Part shown: positions 10,268 to 19,542 of the stretch, piece by piece | Layout of the letters: each line of letters opens with the position of its first letter | How positions within the stretch are numbered: the stretch's first letter is position 1 | DNA from: Saccharomycopsis fibuligera x Saccharomycopsis cf. fibuligera | Taxonomy: Eukaryota > Ascomycota > Saccharomycetes > Ascoideales > Saccharomycopsidaceae | DNA length: 64,000 bases | Reading direction: 5' to 3' | Assembly: GCA_001936135.1 (NCBI GenBank) | Contig: CP012822.1 | Span: forward strand, 1,280,335-1,344,334 | Translations under genes and position numbers: made by a program | The notes under the pieces: model-generated | Seen by the model: the letters and a program-made list of their open reading frames with translations, nothing else | What the model was told of the DNA's origin: nothing | The model's database searches: none

Positions 10268-12328
10268 ATGTTTTCTGTGAATAATTTGTTGCGGCTTACT
10301 ACCCGTAACCGCAAGTTTTTCAATTATTGTATCATTATTGCCCTTGTGACGATATTTATTATTTTCAACATCAGCGTTTTCTTTAAGTCAGACAATAATA
10401 GCGTTATTGAAGCTGTTAGTAACGGCAGACCAAGTACTTCATCCAGTAGTCTGTCTTATATTAGCAACAATAACAACAATAACAACGACAACAATAACGG
10501 TAATTACAACAATGCTGGCAGTAGCAGTGGCAGTTACAGCGATATTGATCCCGGATACACCGATGACGATTTACCTGAAGTTATGGACAATACACACACA
10601 ATATTCGACACATATACCCATAAACAGTATCTTACAGATCTTTTCAGCGAGTTGATCTCAGTGAAGCCAGATTTTCCAGGGTTGCCGTCCGAGTACCCAA
10701 AGGCGCCATCAATGGCTCCATGGGACGAGCATCCAGTGCTTTCTATGAAGTTTCTCAGCGAGCAGTACTTGAAGGTGACCCAAGATCAAGTGGATAACTT
10801 GAAAGAAAAACACAAGTTGTTTTTAGAAAAAGTGTTGGACAAGTCATCCAAGATCTATTTTGACAACAACAAAGCGCAGAAAAGTGGAGAGAAAGAATCC
10901 AAAAAATCAAAGTCAAAGACTGATGGTAATAGCGACAAGGGCCAGAGTCAATTTTATATTGAGAACTCTAATGGTATAGTTTATGTTGGTGGTGGCAAGT
11001 ACTCGTGGTTTGCTTTGCTTTCGATCAAACACTTACGTAATATTGGCTCCAAGTTGCCAGTGGAGGTGTACATCCCATTTGAAGATGAGTATGAGAAAGA
11101 ATTTTGTGAAGTGACGCTTCCTAAATTGAACGCCAAATGTCTCAAAATGTACGAAATCCTTGATATTGAAGTTATCAAAAAGTCCAACTTTGAAATCAAA
11201 GGGTTTATGTTGAAATCTTTAGCAATCTTATTGTCTAATTTTGAAAACATTTTGCTTTTGGATGCTGATAATGTGCCTTACTTGAATCCAGATATTTTGT
11301 TTGTTACCGAACCATTTTTGAGCTACGGGTTAGTGGTGTGGCCAGATTACTGGGAAAGAACTACCCATCCTGCATTCTATGAAATCCAGGGTATTGATCT
11401 TTTTGAAGAAAATTTGAACAAGAAAGATTCGAAGACTAAAAAGGTTAAATATACTTCCAAAGAACAAATCAAAAATGATGTTCCATTACACGATTTGAAA
11501 AAAACAATACCCAACCCATCCACCGAATCTGGGCAGTTGTTAATTTCCAAAAAAACCCACTCAGATGTGATTTTGCTTTCATTATACTACAACATATATG
11601 GTCCAAACTACTATTATCATTTGTTGACACAATGGGCACCGGGCCAAGGTGACAAGGATACATTTTTAGCAGCTGCTAATTTGTTGAATTCCAAATACTA
11701 TCAGATCAAGACTTCAGTGAAGGCCATTGGATACCACCACGTGAAAAACGATGAGTTTAGAGGCACTGCTCAAGGTCAATATAGTCCGATTGACGAGTAC
11801 AATTTTAATTTGTACCATGACAGATTGTTGGATCTTTACGAAGCGGACTTTTGCTTGCAGAAAGGCATTACTCGTGACCAATTGAAAGAAAGCAAAGTAT
11901 ACCAAGAAGAATTAGAAGAATATAAAAAAATTAAAGAAGAAACTTATAAGCAGTTTACTAAGGAGTCCAATCCTGACCTGGCGTTGAAAGAGTTTTACGC
12001 GGACGTATTTGATTTGAAAATCAAATTGATGTTTGTTCACGAATCAACGCCGAAGTTTGATCCTATAGATTTGATTTTGAATGACCAAATGAAAGAGGAC
12101 AACCAGAGAATTAGGTTCTACGACAATGTGATAACTGAGCCTGGCTACTACAAGTTTGAAAAAATGCAATGGGAGAGTATTTATAGTATCCTTTGCAGCG
12201 AAGATAAGTCGAAGTTGGTGCACATGAAATTTATTGAGGACCAGATTAAGCATTTTGGTGATAAGTACAATAAAGAGTCATTTTGCAAGCATATAAAGGA
12301 AGAGATTGATTGGATAGACACCAAGTGA
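10268..12328 (+). CDS. MNN2-type alpha-1,2-mannosyltransferase (tandem copy 2)
   Basis: Paralogue of the preceding gene, same family and expected role in Golgi mannan branching. The open frame extends to a TTG at 10259, but the first ATG is at 10268 and gives a good type II anchor (about residues 15-40), so I start there (686 residues). An Asn-rich stretch encoded by AAC/AAT repeats (near 10466-10515) and a Ser/Gly-rich stem separate the anchor from the catalytic domain. Core motifs match copy 1: SNGIVYVGGGKYSWFALLS, ENILLLDADNVPYLNPD (D332, D334), NPSTESGQLLISK, GQGDKDTFLAAA, YRGTAQGQ-like FRGTAQGQ and HESTPKFDP. A Lys/Ser-rich insert (KSGEKESKKSKSK) precedes the core and is absent from copy 1. 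Stop TGA 12326. Confidence 0.9.
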   Translation: MFSVNNLLRLTTRNRKFFNYCIIIALVTIFIIFNISVFFKSDNNSVIEAVSNGRPSTSSSSLSYISNNNNNNNDNNNGNYNNAGSSSGSYSDIDPGYTDDDLPEVMDNTHTIFDTYTHKQYLTDLFSELISVKPDFPGLPSEYPKAPSMAPWDEHPVLSMKFLSEQYLKVTQDQVDNLKEKHKLFLEKVLDKSSKIYFDNNKAQKSGEKESKKSKSKTDGNSDKGQSQFYIENSNGIVYVGGGKYSWFALLSIKHLRNIGSKLPVEVYIPFEDEYEKEFCEVTLPKLNAKCLKMYEILDIEVIKKSNFEIKGFMLKSLAILLSNFENILLLDADNVPYLNPDILFVTEPFLSYGLVVWPDYWERTTHPAFYEIQGIDLFEENLNKKDSKTKKVKYTSKEQIKNDVPLHDLKKTIPNPSTESGQLLISKKTHSDVILLSLYYNIYGPNYYYHLLTQWAPGQGDKDTFLAAANLLNSKYYQIKTSVKAIGYHHVKNDEFRGTAQGQYSPIDEYNFNLYHDRLLDLYEADFCLQKGITRDQLKESKVYQEELEEYKKIKEETYKQFTKESNPDLALKEFYADVFDLKIKLMFVHESTPKFDPIDLILNDQMKEDNQRIRFYDNVITEPGYYKFEKMQWESIYSILCSEDKSKLVHMKFIEDQIKHFGDKYNKESFCKHIKEEIDWIDTK

Positions 12329-12784
12329 GGTAGCTGCTTATTAAAATGCTTTGCATTTATTTTTTTCCTTTCTTCTTTATTTTGTGTTTTTTTATTGACT
12401 TTGTGTATTTCTGTTACCGTGTTTGGATAATGTATGTCATTGTGTTAATTCAAGCCTCCCAATAACCGTTGTAGACTAATCAACTGTCACATCTGCGTTT
12501 TTTTGACCGATGTTTCTGGAGAATTCCAGCGACTGATGTTGAGTTCGGTGCATAGTATGAAATCGGATCGGTCCGTATAGCATTCCGAAACATTCCGGTC
12601 ACCCTCCGCCCATGCGCTTACCAATTGCCGTGTGCCTAGAACCCGAAAACCTGGGCCCATAAAAAGAACAAGAATCGCATTTCAAAGTGTTAAGTTGTGG
12701 ACCCTTCTTCCTAAACCAATCTCAAACCACCAATTAGTAACACTCATATTCAAAACAAAACAAAAACAAAACAAATTAATAACT
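12329..12784. other. Intergenic / GPX promoter
   Basis: 456-bp spacer serving as terminator for the mannosyltransferase and promoter for the peroxidase gene. It has GC-rich elements around 12560-12620, then an A/C-rich leader (AAACAAAACAAAAAC type) just before the ATG, typical of a highly expressed yeast gene. It contains a Yap1-type site (separate entry). Confidence 0.55.
12734..12740 (+). promoter_or_regulatory. Candidate Yap1 response element (TTAGTAA)
   Basis: TTAGTAA (TTACTAA on the other strand) is the consensus site of the AP-1-like oxidative-stress regulator Yap1/Cap1. It sits 45 bp before the peroxidase ATG, which may place it in the leader. A 7-bp match can occur by chance; the peroxidase context makes it plausible. 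Confidence 0.3.
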
Positions 12785-13279
12785 ATGTCATCTACTGTTC
12801 CTGAAAGCTTCTACGATCTCGCTCCATTGGACAAAAAGGGCGAACCATTCCCATTTTCTCAATACAAGGGTAAAGTCGTTATCGTTGTCAACGTTGCCTC
12901 CAAATGTGGTTTTACCCCTCAATATAAGCAGTTGCAAGAATTGTACACTAAGTACCACGACAAAGGCCTTGAAATTGTTGGTTTCCCATGTAATCAATTC
13001 GGCAAACAAGAACCAGGTTCTGATGAAGAAATTGCTTCTTTCTGTTCTTTGAACTATGGTGTTTCTTTCCCAGTGTTGAAGAAAGTTGACGTGAACGGCG
13101 ATGGTGCCGACCCAGTTTACAAATTCTTGAAGTCCAAGAAGTCTGGCTTGTTGGGCTTGAGGGGTATCAAATGGAATTTCGAAAAGTTCTTGATTGACAA
13201 AGAAGGTAACGTTGTTAACAGATGGGGTTCTATCACTAACCCAACTTCTCTCGGTCCAGAAATTGAAAAGTTGTTGTAG
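12785..13279 (+). CDS. GPX3/HYR1-type thiol (glutathione-like) peroxidase
   Basis: Thioredoxin-fold peroxidase of the fungal glutathione peroxidase family, reducing hydrogen and lipid peroxides, normally with thioredoxin as electron donor. In S. cerevisiae Gpx3 it also senses peroxide for Yap1. The 164-residue length matches Gpx3 (163). Peroxidatic Cys41 lies in NVASKCGFTPQY, Cys69 in GFPCNQFGKQEPG and the resolving Cys87 in IASFCSLNYGVSFP, at the spacing of Cys36/64/82 of Gpx3. The WNFEKFLID motif carries the conserved Trp and Asn. The frame is open upstream to 12632, but the ATG at 12785 gives the family's normal N-terminus. No presequence is seen, so it is probably cytosolic. C. albicans has several close GPX paralogues, so no number is assigned. 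Confidence 0.93.
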   Translation: MSSTVPESFYDLAPLDKKGEPFPFSQYKGKVVIVVNVASKCGFTPQYKQLQELYTKYHDKGLEIVGFPCNQFGKQEPGSDEEIASFCSLNYGVSFPVLKKVDVNGDGADPVYKFLKSKKSGLLGLRGIKWNFEKFLIDKEGNVVNRWGSITNPTSLGPEIEKLL

Positions 13280-13759
13280 GGCTTTTGCCACCCTATCTGT
13301 TTGTAGAATGTGAATGTCTTGCTGAAAAGCAAGCTTCATTGTTAAACAAATTTAGTTATTTGAACTTTTTACATGCTTAGCCTGTTTTATTCAGGTTGAA
13401 TTTTGCTACCTTTTTCTAATATTTTTGTGTATCTTTTGGATTGTTTATTGTTTACTCATTTTAATTTAGTTTTTTCTACTCGAACTTGCGGCATTTAATA
13501 CACAGCTCATCACTGGCTGATACACATCGTAGCATGTTTTGTTTCCAGTTGTTGAGGATTATAAAATGCATCAAAGCGGCTTGCGTTATCTACTACTACC
13601 TCATCTAATTGTCAGGCCTGGCGACTGGCGTGCACTTAGAGAGACTATCTCTTAGTATCCTCATATTTGTTATCTCGTATTTACCGTGCTTAGGACATCG
13701 TATTCCTAGAACGCCTAGGGATGCAGGCTTTGCAGGATGCGACGGCGCCTTTGCTAAGA

Positions 13760-13794
<35 letters not shown>

Positions 13795-13876
13795 CAGTAA
13801 CTCACCAGATATTGGACCCATTGCACGCAGTGCTCGGGACATAAAGATAGCATTATCTCATTATACTCGTCCAACC
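13280..13876. other. Intergenic with poly(T) tract
   Basis: About 600 bp between the peroxidase and DPH7-type genes. It carries an uninterrupted run of about 30 T (13765-13795), some 80 bp before the next ATG. Apparent in-frame extensions of the downstream gene through this tract encode poly-Phe and are not credible as protein. Nothing else recognised. Confidence 0.6.
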
Positions 13877-15073
13877 ATGTCAGAATGGCCGTTCGCGAAA
13901 CCTTTAGCTAAGCAAAATACCGAACTTCCACCGTGCTCGTTGAAGTTTCATCCTCTCAATTCTCGCATCTTGCTTCTAGGAACCTATCAATATGATACAC
14001 AATCCAAGCACAAAACGGGCTCGGTTGATGTGATGCTCTATACACCAAATTCCACCTCATTGAGTCAGGAAAACACTAATTATTTAGATAATCTCAAGAA
14101 AATAAAGTCAATACCAACTGACTCTGCCATATTGGACTTACAGTTTTCCCCAGCCGATGATAACTTGTTTCTCACTGGCCACTCCACCGGTAATGTCATT
14201 TTATGGAGAACTTCTCTTTCAGATATTGATTACGAAGACGCTAGCCAGTGGGACATCAAGATTGATAAAGTCCATGAACTTAATGTCTTTGAAGATACTT
14301 CTAACTTAATCACATCGGTCAAGTTTCAAGATTGCAATACCGAAAACATCTTGGTTACTTCAACATTCGGCGAAATATGTTTACTTAAAGTCACTGACTC
14401 ACAACTCACTAAAGTGAGGCAGTTTGATTTTGGCCATAGCGGCGAAGCTTGGATTGGTAATTTTGGTAATTATAATGAGTTACAAAATGTCGTTTTCACA
14501 GGTGGGGACGATTTAAATCTCATTGCTAATGATATGCGGGCAGACGATGATAAGGTTTTCCAGACTGCTAAATTGCACGACGCGGGGATAACTTCGATCT
14601 TGACAGCTACTCCAGGAGACCATCGCGGCTATGGCAGTTGGCTTGCTGATGGAACTACTAACCCATACCAACTATATACGGGTGGTTATGATGATTGTTT
14701 GAAGATCAGTGACTTGCGTCACATTCCACATAGCAGTTCTCTTTATCCAGTGCCGCCTAAATGCGTTGAGTCAATCAACCTCAGTGGCGGGGTTTGGAAA
14801 CTCATTCCTTACAAAAAGCAAAGTGACCATAATGGAACCAGCAAAAATCCGTTACTAGCATGTTGTATGTACGATGGGGCCAAAATTCTTGACATTGATA
14901 CAACAGATCAAAAAATTGAAATTGCCAAAGTGTTCAAGAAGAATCATACTAGTATGGTTTATGGAGGAGACACTTCATTTGATGGCTTGTTTATCGGGAC
15001 TTGCAGTTTTTACGATTGCTCGGTACAAATATGGTCACCAGAGTTGGTTGACAATGAGCCACAAGAAGCATAA
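13877..15073 (+). CDS. DPH7: Diphthamide biosynthesis WD40 protein DPH7/RRT2
   Basis: Predicted diphthine methylesterase-type WD40 protein acting in the last steps of diphthamide formation on translation factor eEF2. The 398-residue length is close to S. cerevisiae Rrt2/Dph7 (about 390). The N-terminus CSLKFHPLNSRILLLGTYQYD is followed by WD-like blades: LDLQFSPADDNLFLTGHSTG, then HSGEAWIGNFGNYNEL followed by VVFTGGDDLNL, LHDAGITSIL, and LYTGGYDDCLKISDLR. The 'EAW' and 'GGDD' motifs are typical of DPH7 orthologues. The start is the first ATG after the poly(T) tract (MSEWPFAKPL); the frame remains open upstream but codes for homopolymer. Stop TAA 15071. Some uncertainty remains because WD40 proteins are numerous. 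Confidence 0.75.
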   Translation: MSEWPFAKPLAKQNTELPPCSLKFHPLNSRILLLGTYQYDTQSKHKTGSVDVMLYTPNSTSLSQENTNYLDNLKKIKSIPTDSAILDLQFSPADDNLFLTGHSTGNVILWRTSLSDIDYEDASQWDIKIDKVHELNVFEDTSNLITSVKFQDCNTENILVTSTFGEICLLKVTDSQLTKVRQFDFGHSGEAWIGNFGNYNELQNVVFTGGDDLNLIANDMRADDDKVFQTAKLHDAGITSILTATPGDHRGYGSWLADGTTNPYQLYTGGYDDCLKISDLRHIPHSSSLYPVPPKCVESINLSGGVWKLIPYKKQSDHNGTSKNPLLACCMYDGAKILDIDTTDQKIEIAKVFKKNHTSMVYGGDTSFDGLFIGTCSFYDCSVQIWSPELVDNEPQEA

Positions 15074-15253
15074 ACAGCGTCAATTATACCCTGTGAACGA
15101 AATTACGTTTCGATTTTATTTTCGACAGTCCATGATGCCGCATTCTTTTATTACTAATTGTGCGCCATAATACATAAAAGAAACATACCATTTTTCACTG
15201 TTATAATATTAATGCGCTTCAAAGGATACTGCTTATAATTATTGACAATTCTT

Positions 15254-15946
15254 TTAGTCAATAGCAATATTTTCTATCCACGACTTTAAGTGATCTTCAT
15301 CAATAGATTCTCTTTCTCTGAGATTACCAAGCTTATAACTGTCCACAATCAACTGCTGTTTGACCGCTACCACTGTTGGGATTTGCGAAACCTATACAAT
15401 TGGTTAGTACTTGTAATACATTACATTATGTTCTTCATTCCATTCCTTTAGAAACCATTAATAGATTCCCTAAATATCTTCTAAACTTACCCCATAAGTC
15501 ACCATTAAATCTCTATTTGCTGGTTCATCACACTCCACATCCACTAAGTACACTTTCTTTTTGATTTTATGATTAAGCAAGTCATATAATGGACCCGTCA
15601 ATTTGTTGCAGTCAGGGTCTCCTCTATAAGTGAAATTCAACAAGATTGGTATTTTCCCAGCACTAAGTAAGTAGTCATGTAGCTCTCCATCACCGTTTTT
15701 CACCAGCTGGAAAAAAACCCTAGTAGTGTTGTAAGCACCGGTTTCACGTTCTGGATACAAGATTTTTCTTTTTGAAAACCAGCCAAAGAAAGTTCTTTTA
15801 GGAATACAAGCTGTATGGGGAGTAGACTTGAATTGCAATGATTTTAATGGCAATGGGTTTGCTGCTGCTGTGCTGATGCGAGTGAAGGTGGATATTGGAG
15901 CCTTTAAAAGGGAACGCATATATTGTGATCTTATAACATCAAGCAT
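15254..15946 (-). CDS. Mitochondrial thioredoxin-fold protein, spliced
   Basis: Two exons on the minus strand: 15946-15491 (152 codons) and 15391-15254 (45 residues plus TAA). The join after TYG restores the thioredoxin-fold sequence YGVSQIPTVVAV, with the cis-Pro motif IPT. Without splicing the frame ends six codons into the intron. The 197-residue product starts with an Arg/Ser-rich presequence (MLDVIRSQYMRSLLKAPIST) suggesting mitochondrial import. At the usual active-site position it has FTYRGDPDCNKLTGPL, with one Cys instead of a CxxC pair, so dithiol oxidoreductase activity is doubtful. The end matches a normal thioredoxin C-terminal helix (DEDHLKSWIENIA). I do not recognise a named orthologue. 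It converges with the DPH7-type gene, whose stop is 180 bp away. Confidence 0.8.
15392..15490 (-). other. Intron (99 nt) in thioredoxin-fold gene
   Basis: On the minus strand it begins GTAAGT at 15490 and ends TATAG at 15392. A perfect TACTAAC branch point lies about 12 nt before the acceptor. It is in phase 0, and removing it joins TYG to VSQIPT. It lies late in the gene, unlike the 5'-biased introns usual in yeasts. Confidence 0.88.
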
Positions 15947-16427
15947 TGTTATTGATTTTGCTGTTAATTAATTATTGTTGATAGTTGGCGCAACCATTAG
16001 TTTGTTATGATAAAGATGAACGAAATTCCATGTCAAGAGTAGCAATGAAACTTCGTGCATCAGCAGCAGCACACTAACGCGGACACCACATTTCGAAGTG
16101 CGTTTAGTGATAAAGCTCGACAGACCGATTTATTATTGATCGAAGTCGGTTGACTAATTGTATATAGATCTAAAATCGATCTTGCGAGGGAGGAAAAAGA
16201 AGGCCTTGAACATATTGAAGACCATTAAAGCATGTCAAAAGTATTACACAAAGACGTTTGTATTTTACCTAATGACAGTTCTGTGAAAATTTATATAAAA
16301 GTAAGGGGTGTTTGAACGCCATAGCCTTCGATTATTATGCCATGCTTAATGCTGATATCAAAGTTAACCAACGTTTTTCTCTTTCAAATTAAAATTACAA
16401 TGTCGTATGAGAAATAAAAAAGTTGAA

Positions 16428-16458
<31 letters not shown>

Positions 16459-16543
16459 AAAAAAAAAACAAAGAGCATAGTAACAGTAAATAAAGAAGTG
16501 AAAAGTAACGATAAAAAAATAAGCCAAAAATAACTTTAAAAGA
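15947..16543. other. Intergenic with A-rich low-complexity tract
   Basis: Upstream region of the thioredoxin-fold gene and downstream region of RIB1. An A tract with occasional C (16424-16471) lies before the RIB1 stop, probably in its 3' UTR or terminator. No gene seen. Confidence 0.55.
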
Positions 16544-17773
16544 TCATTTATGATCAGCAATATTGATCGGTTTATTCAACAAATGTCCCATTTTTTCAAT
16601 TTTCGTCCGCAAGTATCCATTTATTTCTTTAGACTTAATACCCTGATGATTCTTTTGCCAAGCTAAAGGTACCATTGGCACTCTTTCTTTGACCCTAACA
16701 ACTCTATTTTTGCCCTCCACCGCAATGATCTTGTCAGGATTGTTAGTCAACAACTTAATGTCATGTAAGTTTAAGTCTTGCAAAATAGCAGTAGCCAAAC
16801 TGAATGATCTAGCATCAGCTGGATGTCTTAGGAGCAAGTTAGCTTGCACCGTGTCAGCTCCTAAATCCTGCAAGTTGTAAGCCTTCAATTTTTCTCCCAA
16901 ACCAATACCTCTGCCTTCTTGCCTAAGGTATACAATACACCCTTTACCTGCTTGCCCCATAAGTCTGCCAGCCTCATCGAATTGCTCACCGCAATCACAT
17001 CTCGCACTCCATGCGGTTTCCCCAGTGTAGCATTCAGAATGAATTCTTACTAGCGTTGGATCATGCTCAGGAGTCACCGAATTTTCATCGTAGATTAGTT
17101 CTCCATCGTCATCAAACTTCAATTCTTTATTTGTTTGAGGATCTTTGTCGGCAATGAGTCTACCTGGATATAATTTGCCTATATAAGCACCTCTGGTCAT
17201 TCTATCATTTTGGCTTTCGTTGGGATATTTTTTAAAAAGAGTCTTGGAGCGAATATTTTCGCCAAAAACAATGGCCAAATGTTCTTTTTTGTCAATATTG
17301 TTAGAATATAAATGCAAGAATATTTCTTGACCATTTGTCGTCGGAATTCTTGCCCGGGCTATGCATTTTACTATTGGGAGCTTATCTGGCAATAAACTAC
17401 GCTCTTGGTTTGTTAAAAAATCTTCGGTTGGTATTACCGGTATAGATCTTGGTGGGGTTGGAGCTGGCGTTACAGCTGGCGATACCATAGAAAGGTTATC
17501 AAAAAGATGTAATGAGTGATCATGATCGTGTTCGCCGAGTTGTTGGTGTGGTTCATGATGAGCTAATACTTGGCTATTCAATGTTTCGTTAGGCTTATTA
17601 ATGGAGGATTTGCCATCTTGCTGGTTTTCAGGCGTTGATGGTCCAGCACCCGAAGACAACAGAGCATGGGCTCGAAGCGGTGCTGGCTGGGCAATTTCTT
17701 TGGCAGGAGTCTGAGCTGGCATGGTGTTTGTGGATAGTAGTGCACTTGAAGAATAGTGGATAGCTTGCAACAT
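16544..17773 (-). CDS. RIB1: GTP cyclohydrolase II (riboflavin biosynthesis)
   Basis: Catalyses the first committed step of riboflavin synthesis, converting GTP to 2,5-diamino-6-ribosylamino-4(3H)-pyrimidinone 5'-phosphate. In the 409-residue protein the zinc ligands are Cys248, Cys259 and Cys261 ([20 protein letters not shown]), with the family's 11- and 2-residue spacing. The catalytic loop [18 protein letters not shown] (282-299), then DTVQANLLL, and LLTNNPDKI complete the GTP-binding domain. The C-terminal tail is conserved (HLLNKP). The first ~110 residues (Pro/His-rich) extend beyond the bacterial enzyme. The ATG at 17773 is used; a second ATG at residue 18 is an alternative start. Its upstream region carries a GC-rich inverted repeat. 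Confidence 0.95.
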   Translation of the reverse strand: MLQAIHYSSSALLSTNTMPAQTPAKEIAQPAPLRAHALLSSGAGPSTPENQQDGKSSINKPNETLNSQVLAHHEPHQQLGEHDHDHSLHLFDNLSMVSPAVTPAPTPPRSIPVIPTEDFLTNQERSLLPDKLPIVKCIARARIPTTNGQEIFLHLYSNNIDKKEHLAIVFGENIRSKTLFKKYPNESQNDRMTRGAYIGKLYPGRLIADKDPQTNKELKFDDDGELIYDENSVTPEHDPTLVRIHSECYTGETAWSARCDCGEQFDEAGRLMGQAGKGCIVYLRQEGRGIGLGEKLKAYNLQDLGADTVQANLLLRHPADARSFSLATAILQDLNLHDIKLLTNNPDKIIAVEGKNRVVRVKERVPMVPLAWQKNHQGIKSKEINGYLRTKIEKMGHLLNKPINIADHK

Positions 17774-17928
17774 CTGCTTCCGTAGTTAATAAGTTAATCA
17801 ATCATCGAGACTTTTCTCTTCGATTAGCGAATTTCCCCGATCTCCAAGCTGGGCGCGCACCGGGGGCGTTTTAAACCCTCGGCCACACGCAAAGATGGGT
17901 GACTAAGCACCGACCAGTTCAGTATTTG

Positions 17929-17948
17929 CGAGGGTGTGGACGCCCTCG
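17929..17948. promoter_or_regulatory. Inverted repeat CGAGGG-N8-CCCTCG upstream of RIB1
   Basis: Arms 17929-17934 and 17943-17948 are perfect inverted copies, 156 bp upstream of the RIB1 ATG in an unusually GC-rich stretch (17850-17950). CGG-containing inverted arms resemble binding sites of Zn2Cys6 regulators. The identity of any regulator is not known from sequence. Confidence 0.35.
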
Positions 17949-18060
17949 AAAGTATAGGTTGGGCTTACTCAAGATTTATAATCACTTCTGCATTTATAAT
18001 CGCCAAATAATACTGTTTATTACGAGTTATATACGCGCATTCCACTTATTTAAATAGTCC

Positions 18061-19005
18061 TCAATTCTGAGACTGATCTTTGTCAGCATCACGAAGAGAA
18101 TTGTAATGCTCGCCAAGACCGTACACATGCTTGTAATACACAAGTTTTAGCTCTGGTTCTTGCCCATCCTCATTGACACGATGGATAGCCCTGCCGCTCA
18201 TCAACACACTCACAGGAGCATTGAACTCTTTAGCAAGTGCCAAAATCTCCATATCACCACCCCACTCGCTAGTGTTTTTGATCTTCTCGGTATATTCGTC
18301 AATATCTCCCATCGTCAACGTCGTTTCGTCAAACAAAAATGGCTGAAAATGCGAGGCATTTTGTTTGATATGATCAGCTGCACGAGCTCTTAACTCTTTG
18401 ATGGTCACATCAACATCATGGCGTACTTTTAACTGGTCTGCTATCGAAGCAAACAAGCAATTACCATCTGGTTGAATATCATACTGTTTGAGCTGTAATT
18501 TTTGGCATAAAGCATTCAAATTCTCGAGCTCAATAGCTCTGTAGTCTATTTGGTCTTCTGCCTCGTTACTTGCTTCTTCTCTAATCTTGTTCAACTCTGC
18601 TTCTCTGCGAGCCAATCTTTCCTTTTGCCTATTCTTCTTCTTTTTACCATGTTGACTTTCATTGGCATCAGCTTGCTGTTGTAGCACCTGCTGCTGTTCC
18701 TCTCCCTTTTCTTTCTCTACTTCCTTTTTCTCCAATTCTAGCTGTGCAAGTAATTTCTCAGGGGAGAATTCGTCATCTTCGTCTTCGCTATCGTCTTCTA
18801 TCCCCGCTTGCATTTTTTTCAAATCTTTCAACTCTGCTTGATGTCTAGCTTTCAAGTTCTCTTCAAGCTCTTGACATTTCTTGAGTACCTGCTTGCGGTT
18901 TTTCTTCGTAGCTTGTTTTTTTAAACCTGTGACGGTGGCGACCAAGTCTTTGGTTTCTTTGCGGTGCTGTGCTAGTAATTGTTCTTCAGTTTGTGGCTCA
19001 CTCAT
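18061..19005 (-). CDS. OTU2: OTU-domain cysteine protease (deubiquitinase) OTU2
   Basis: Predicted OTU-family deubiquitinating enzyme; the yeast orthologue Otu2 is ribosome-associated and removes ubiquitin from a 40S protein. The protein is 314 residues from ATG 19005 (MSEPQTEEQLL); the open frame upstream begins at a TTG and is not used. The N-terminal half is a charged coiled coil (about 1-150) with an acidic cluster DDSEDEDDE. The C-terminal OTU domain (about 165-305) has the catalytic motif PDGNCLFASIADQL (Asp180, Cys183) and the catalytic His300 in GEHYNSL; EWGGDMEILALAKEF lies between them. Stop TGA 18061. Length and order match Otu2 (307 residues). Confidence 0.92.
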   Translation of the reverse strand: MSEPQTEEQLLAQHRKETKDLVATVTGLKKQATKKNRKQVLKKCQELEENLKARHQAELKDLKKMQAGIEDDSEDEDDEFSPEKLLAQLELEKKEVEKEKGEEQQQVLQQQADANESQHGKKKKNRQKERLARREAELNKIREEASNEAEDQIDYRAIELENLNALCQKLQLKQYDIQPDGNCLFASIADQLKVRHDVDVTIKELRARAADHIKQNASHFQPFLFDETTLTMGDIDEYTEKIKNTSEWGGDMEILALAKEFNAPVSVLMSGRAIHRVNEDGQEPELKLVYYKHVYGLGEHYNSLRDADKDQSQN

Positions 19006-19542
19006 TGTGGTTCTTTTGCTAGATGTAAAGTTTTGAAGTAAAAGAGTAAACAAGAGCTTCAAAGTATTGAAATTTTAGTGAATAAAAGGAAGGATGAAAA
19101 ATGGTTTGAATCTAAAGTTAATTTTATTTTTCTCCGAAACGAAGCGAAGATTGCAGGTCGAGTTGCAAAAAGCGATAGTAAAAGACAATGTAAACACGGA
19201 CCCTTCCAAAATAAATCCAAATCTTCATTGTCCCACTAATGTGTCGATAGCAAGATCATTCTGTTGTAAAAAGGTCCTCTTTTTTCTGTTGAGCTCATTA
19301 AAATGGCATCTTCACCTCTTCTGTACATCTTGTCGTCGTTATTAGATCCCTAGAATTGGATCCTGTTTACTACAATCACGAGACATGCACATGCTCACCA
19401 GTTCTCTTTTCTTTTTTTTTTAACTCAAAATGAAAATAAAAACGACTGGAGATTAGAAATTAAAGACCAGAAATCAAATATCAAAAATATCCAGTCTCAA
19501 TTGCAATAATACAACTTCAGCATCAGATATACATAAAACGCG
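19006..19542. other. Divergent intergenic region OTU2/YTH1
   Basis: 537-bp divergent promoter region. It is A/T-rich with a T tract at about 19410. One open frame (19094-19345) begins ATG AAA AAT but shows no recognisable domain and overlaps the OTU2 upstream region, so it is not called. Confidence 0.5.

Noticed and set aside
12788-13339. 183-codon open frame antisense to the peroxidase
   Set aside because: Shadow of a highly biased coding sequence; begins near the end of the real gene and has no recognisable motif.
13721-13876. In-frame N-terminal extension of the DPH7 gene through poly(T)
   Set aside because: It would add a run of about ten Phe and has no family counterpart; the ATG at 13877 gives the normal start.
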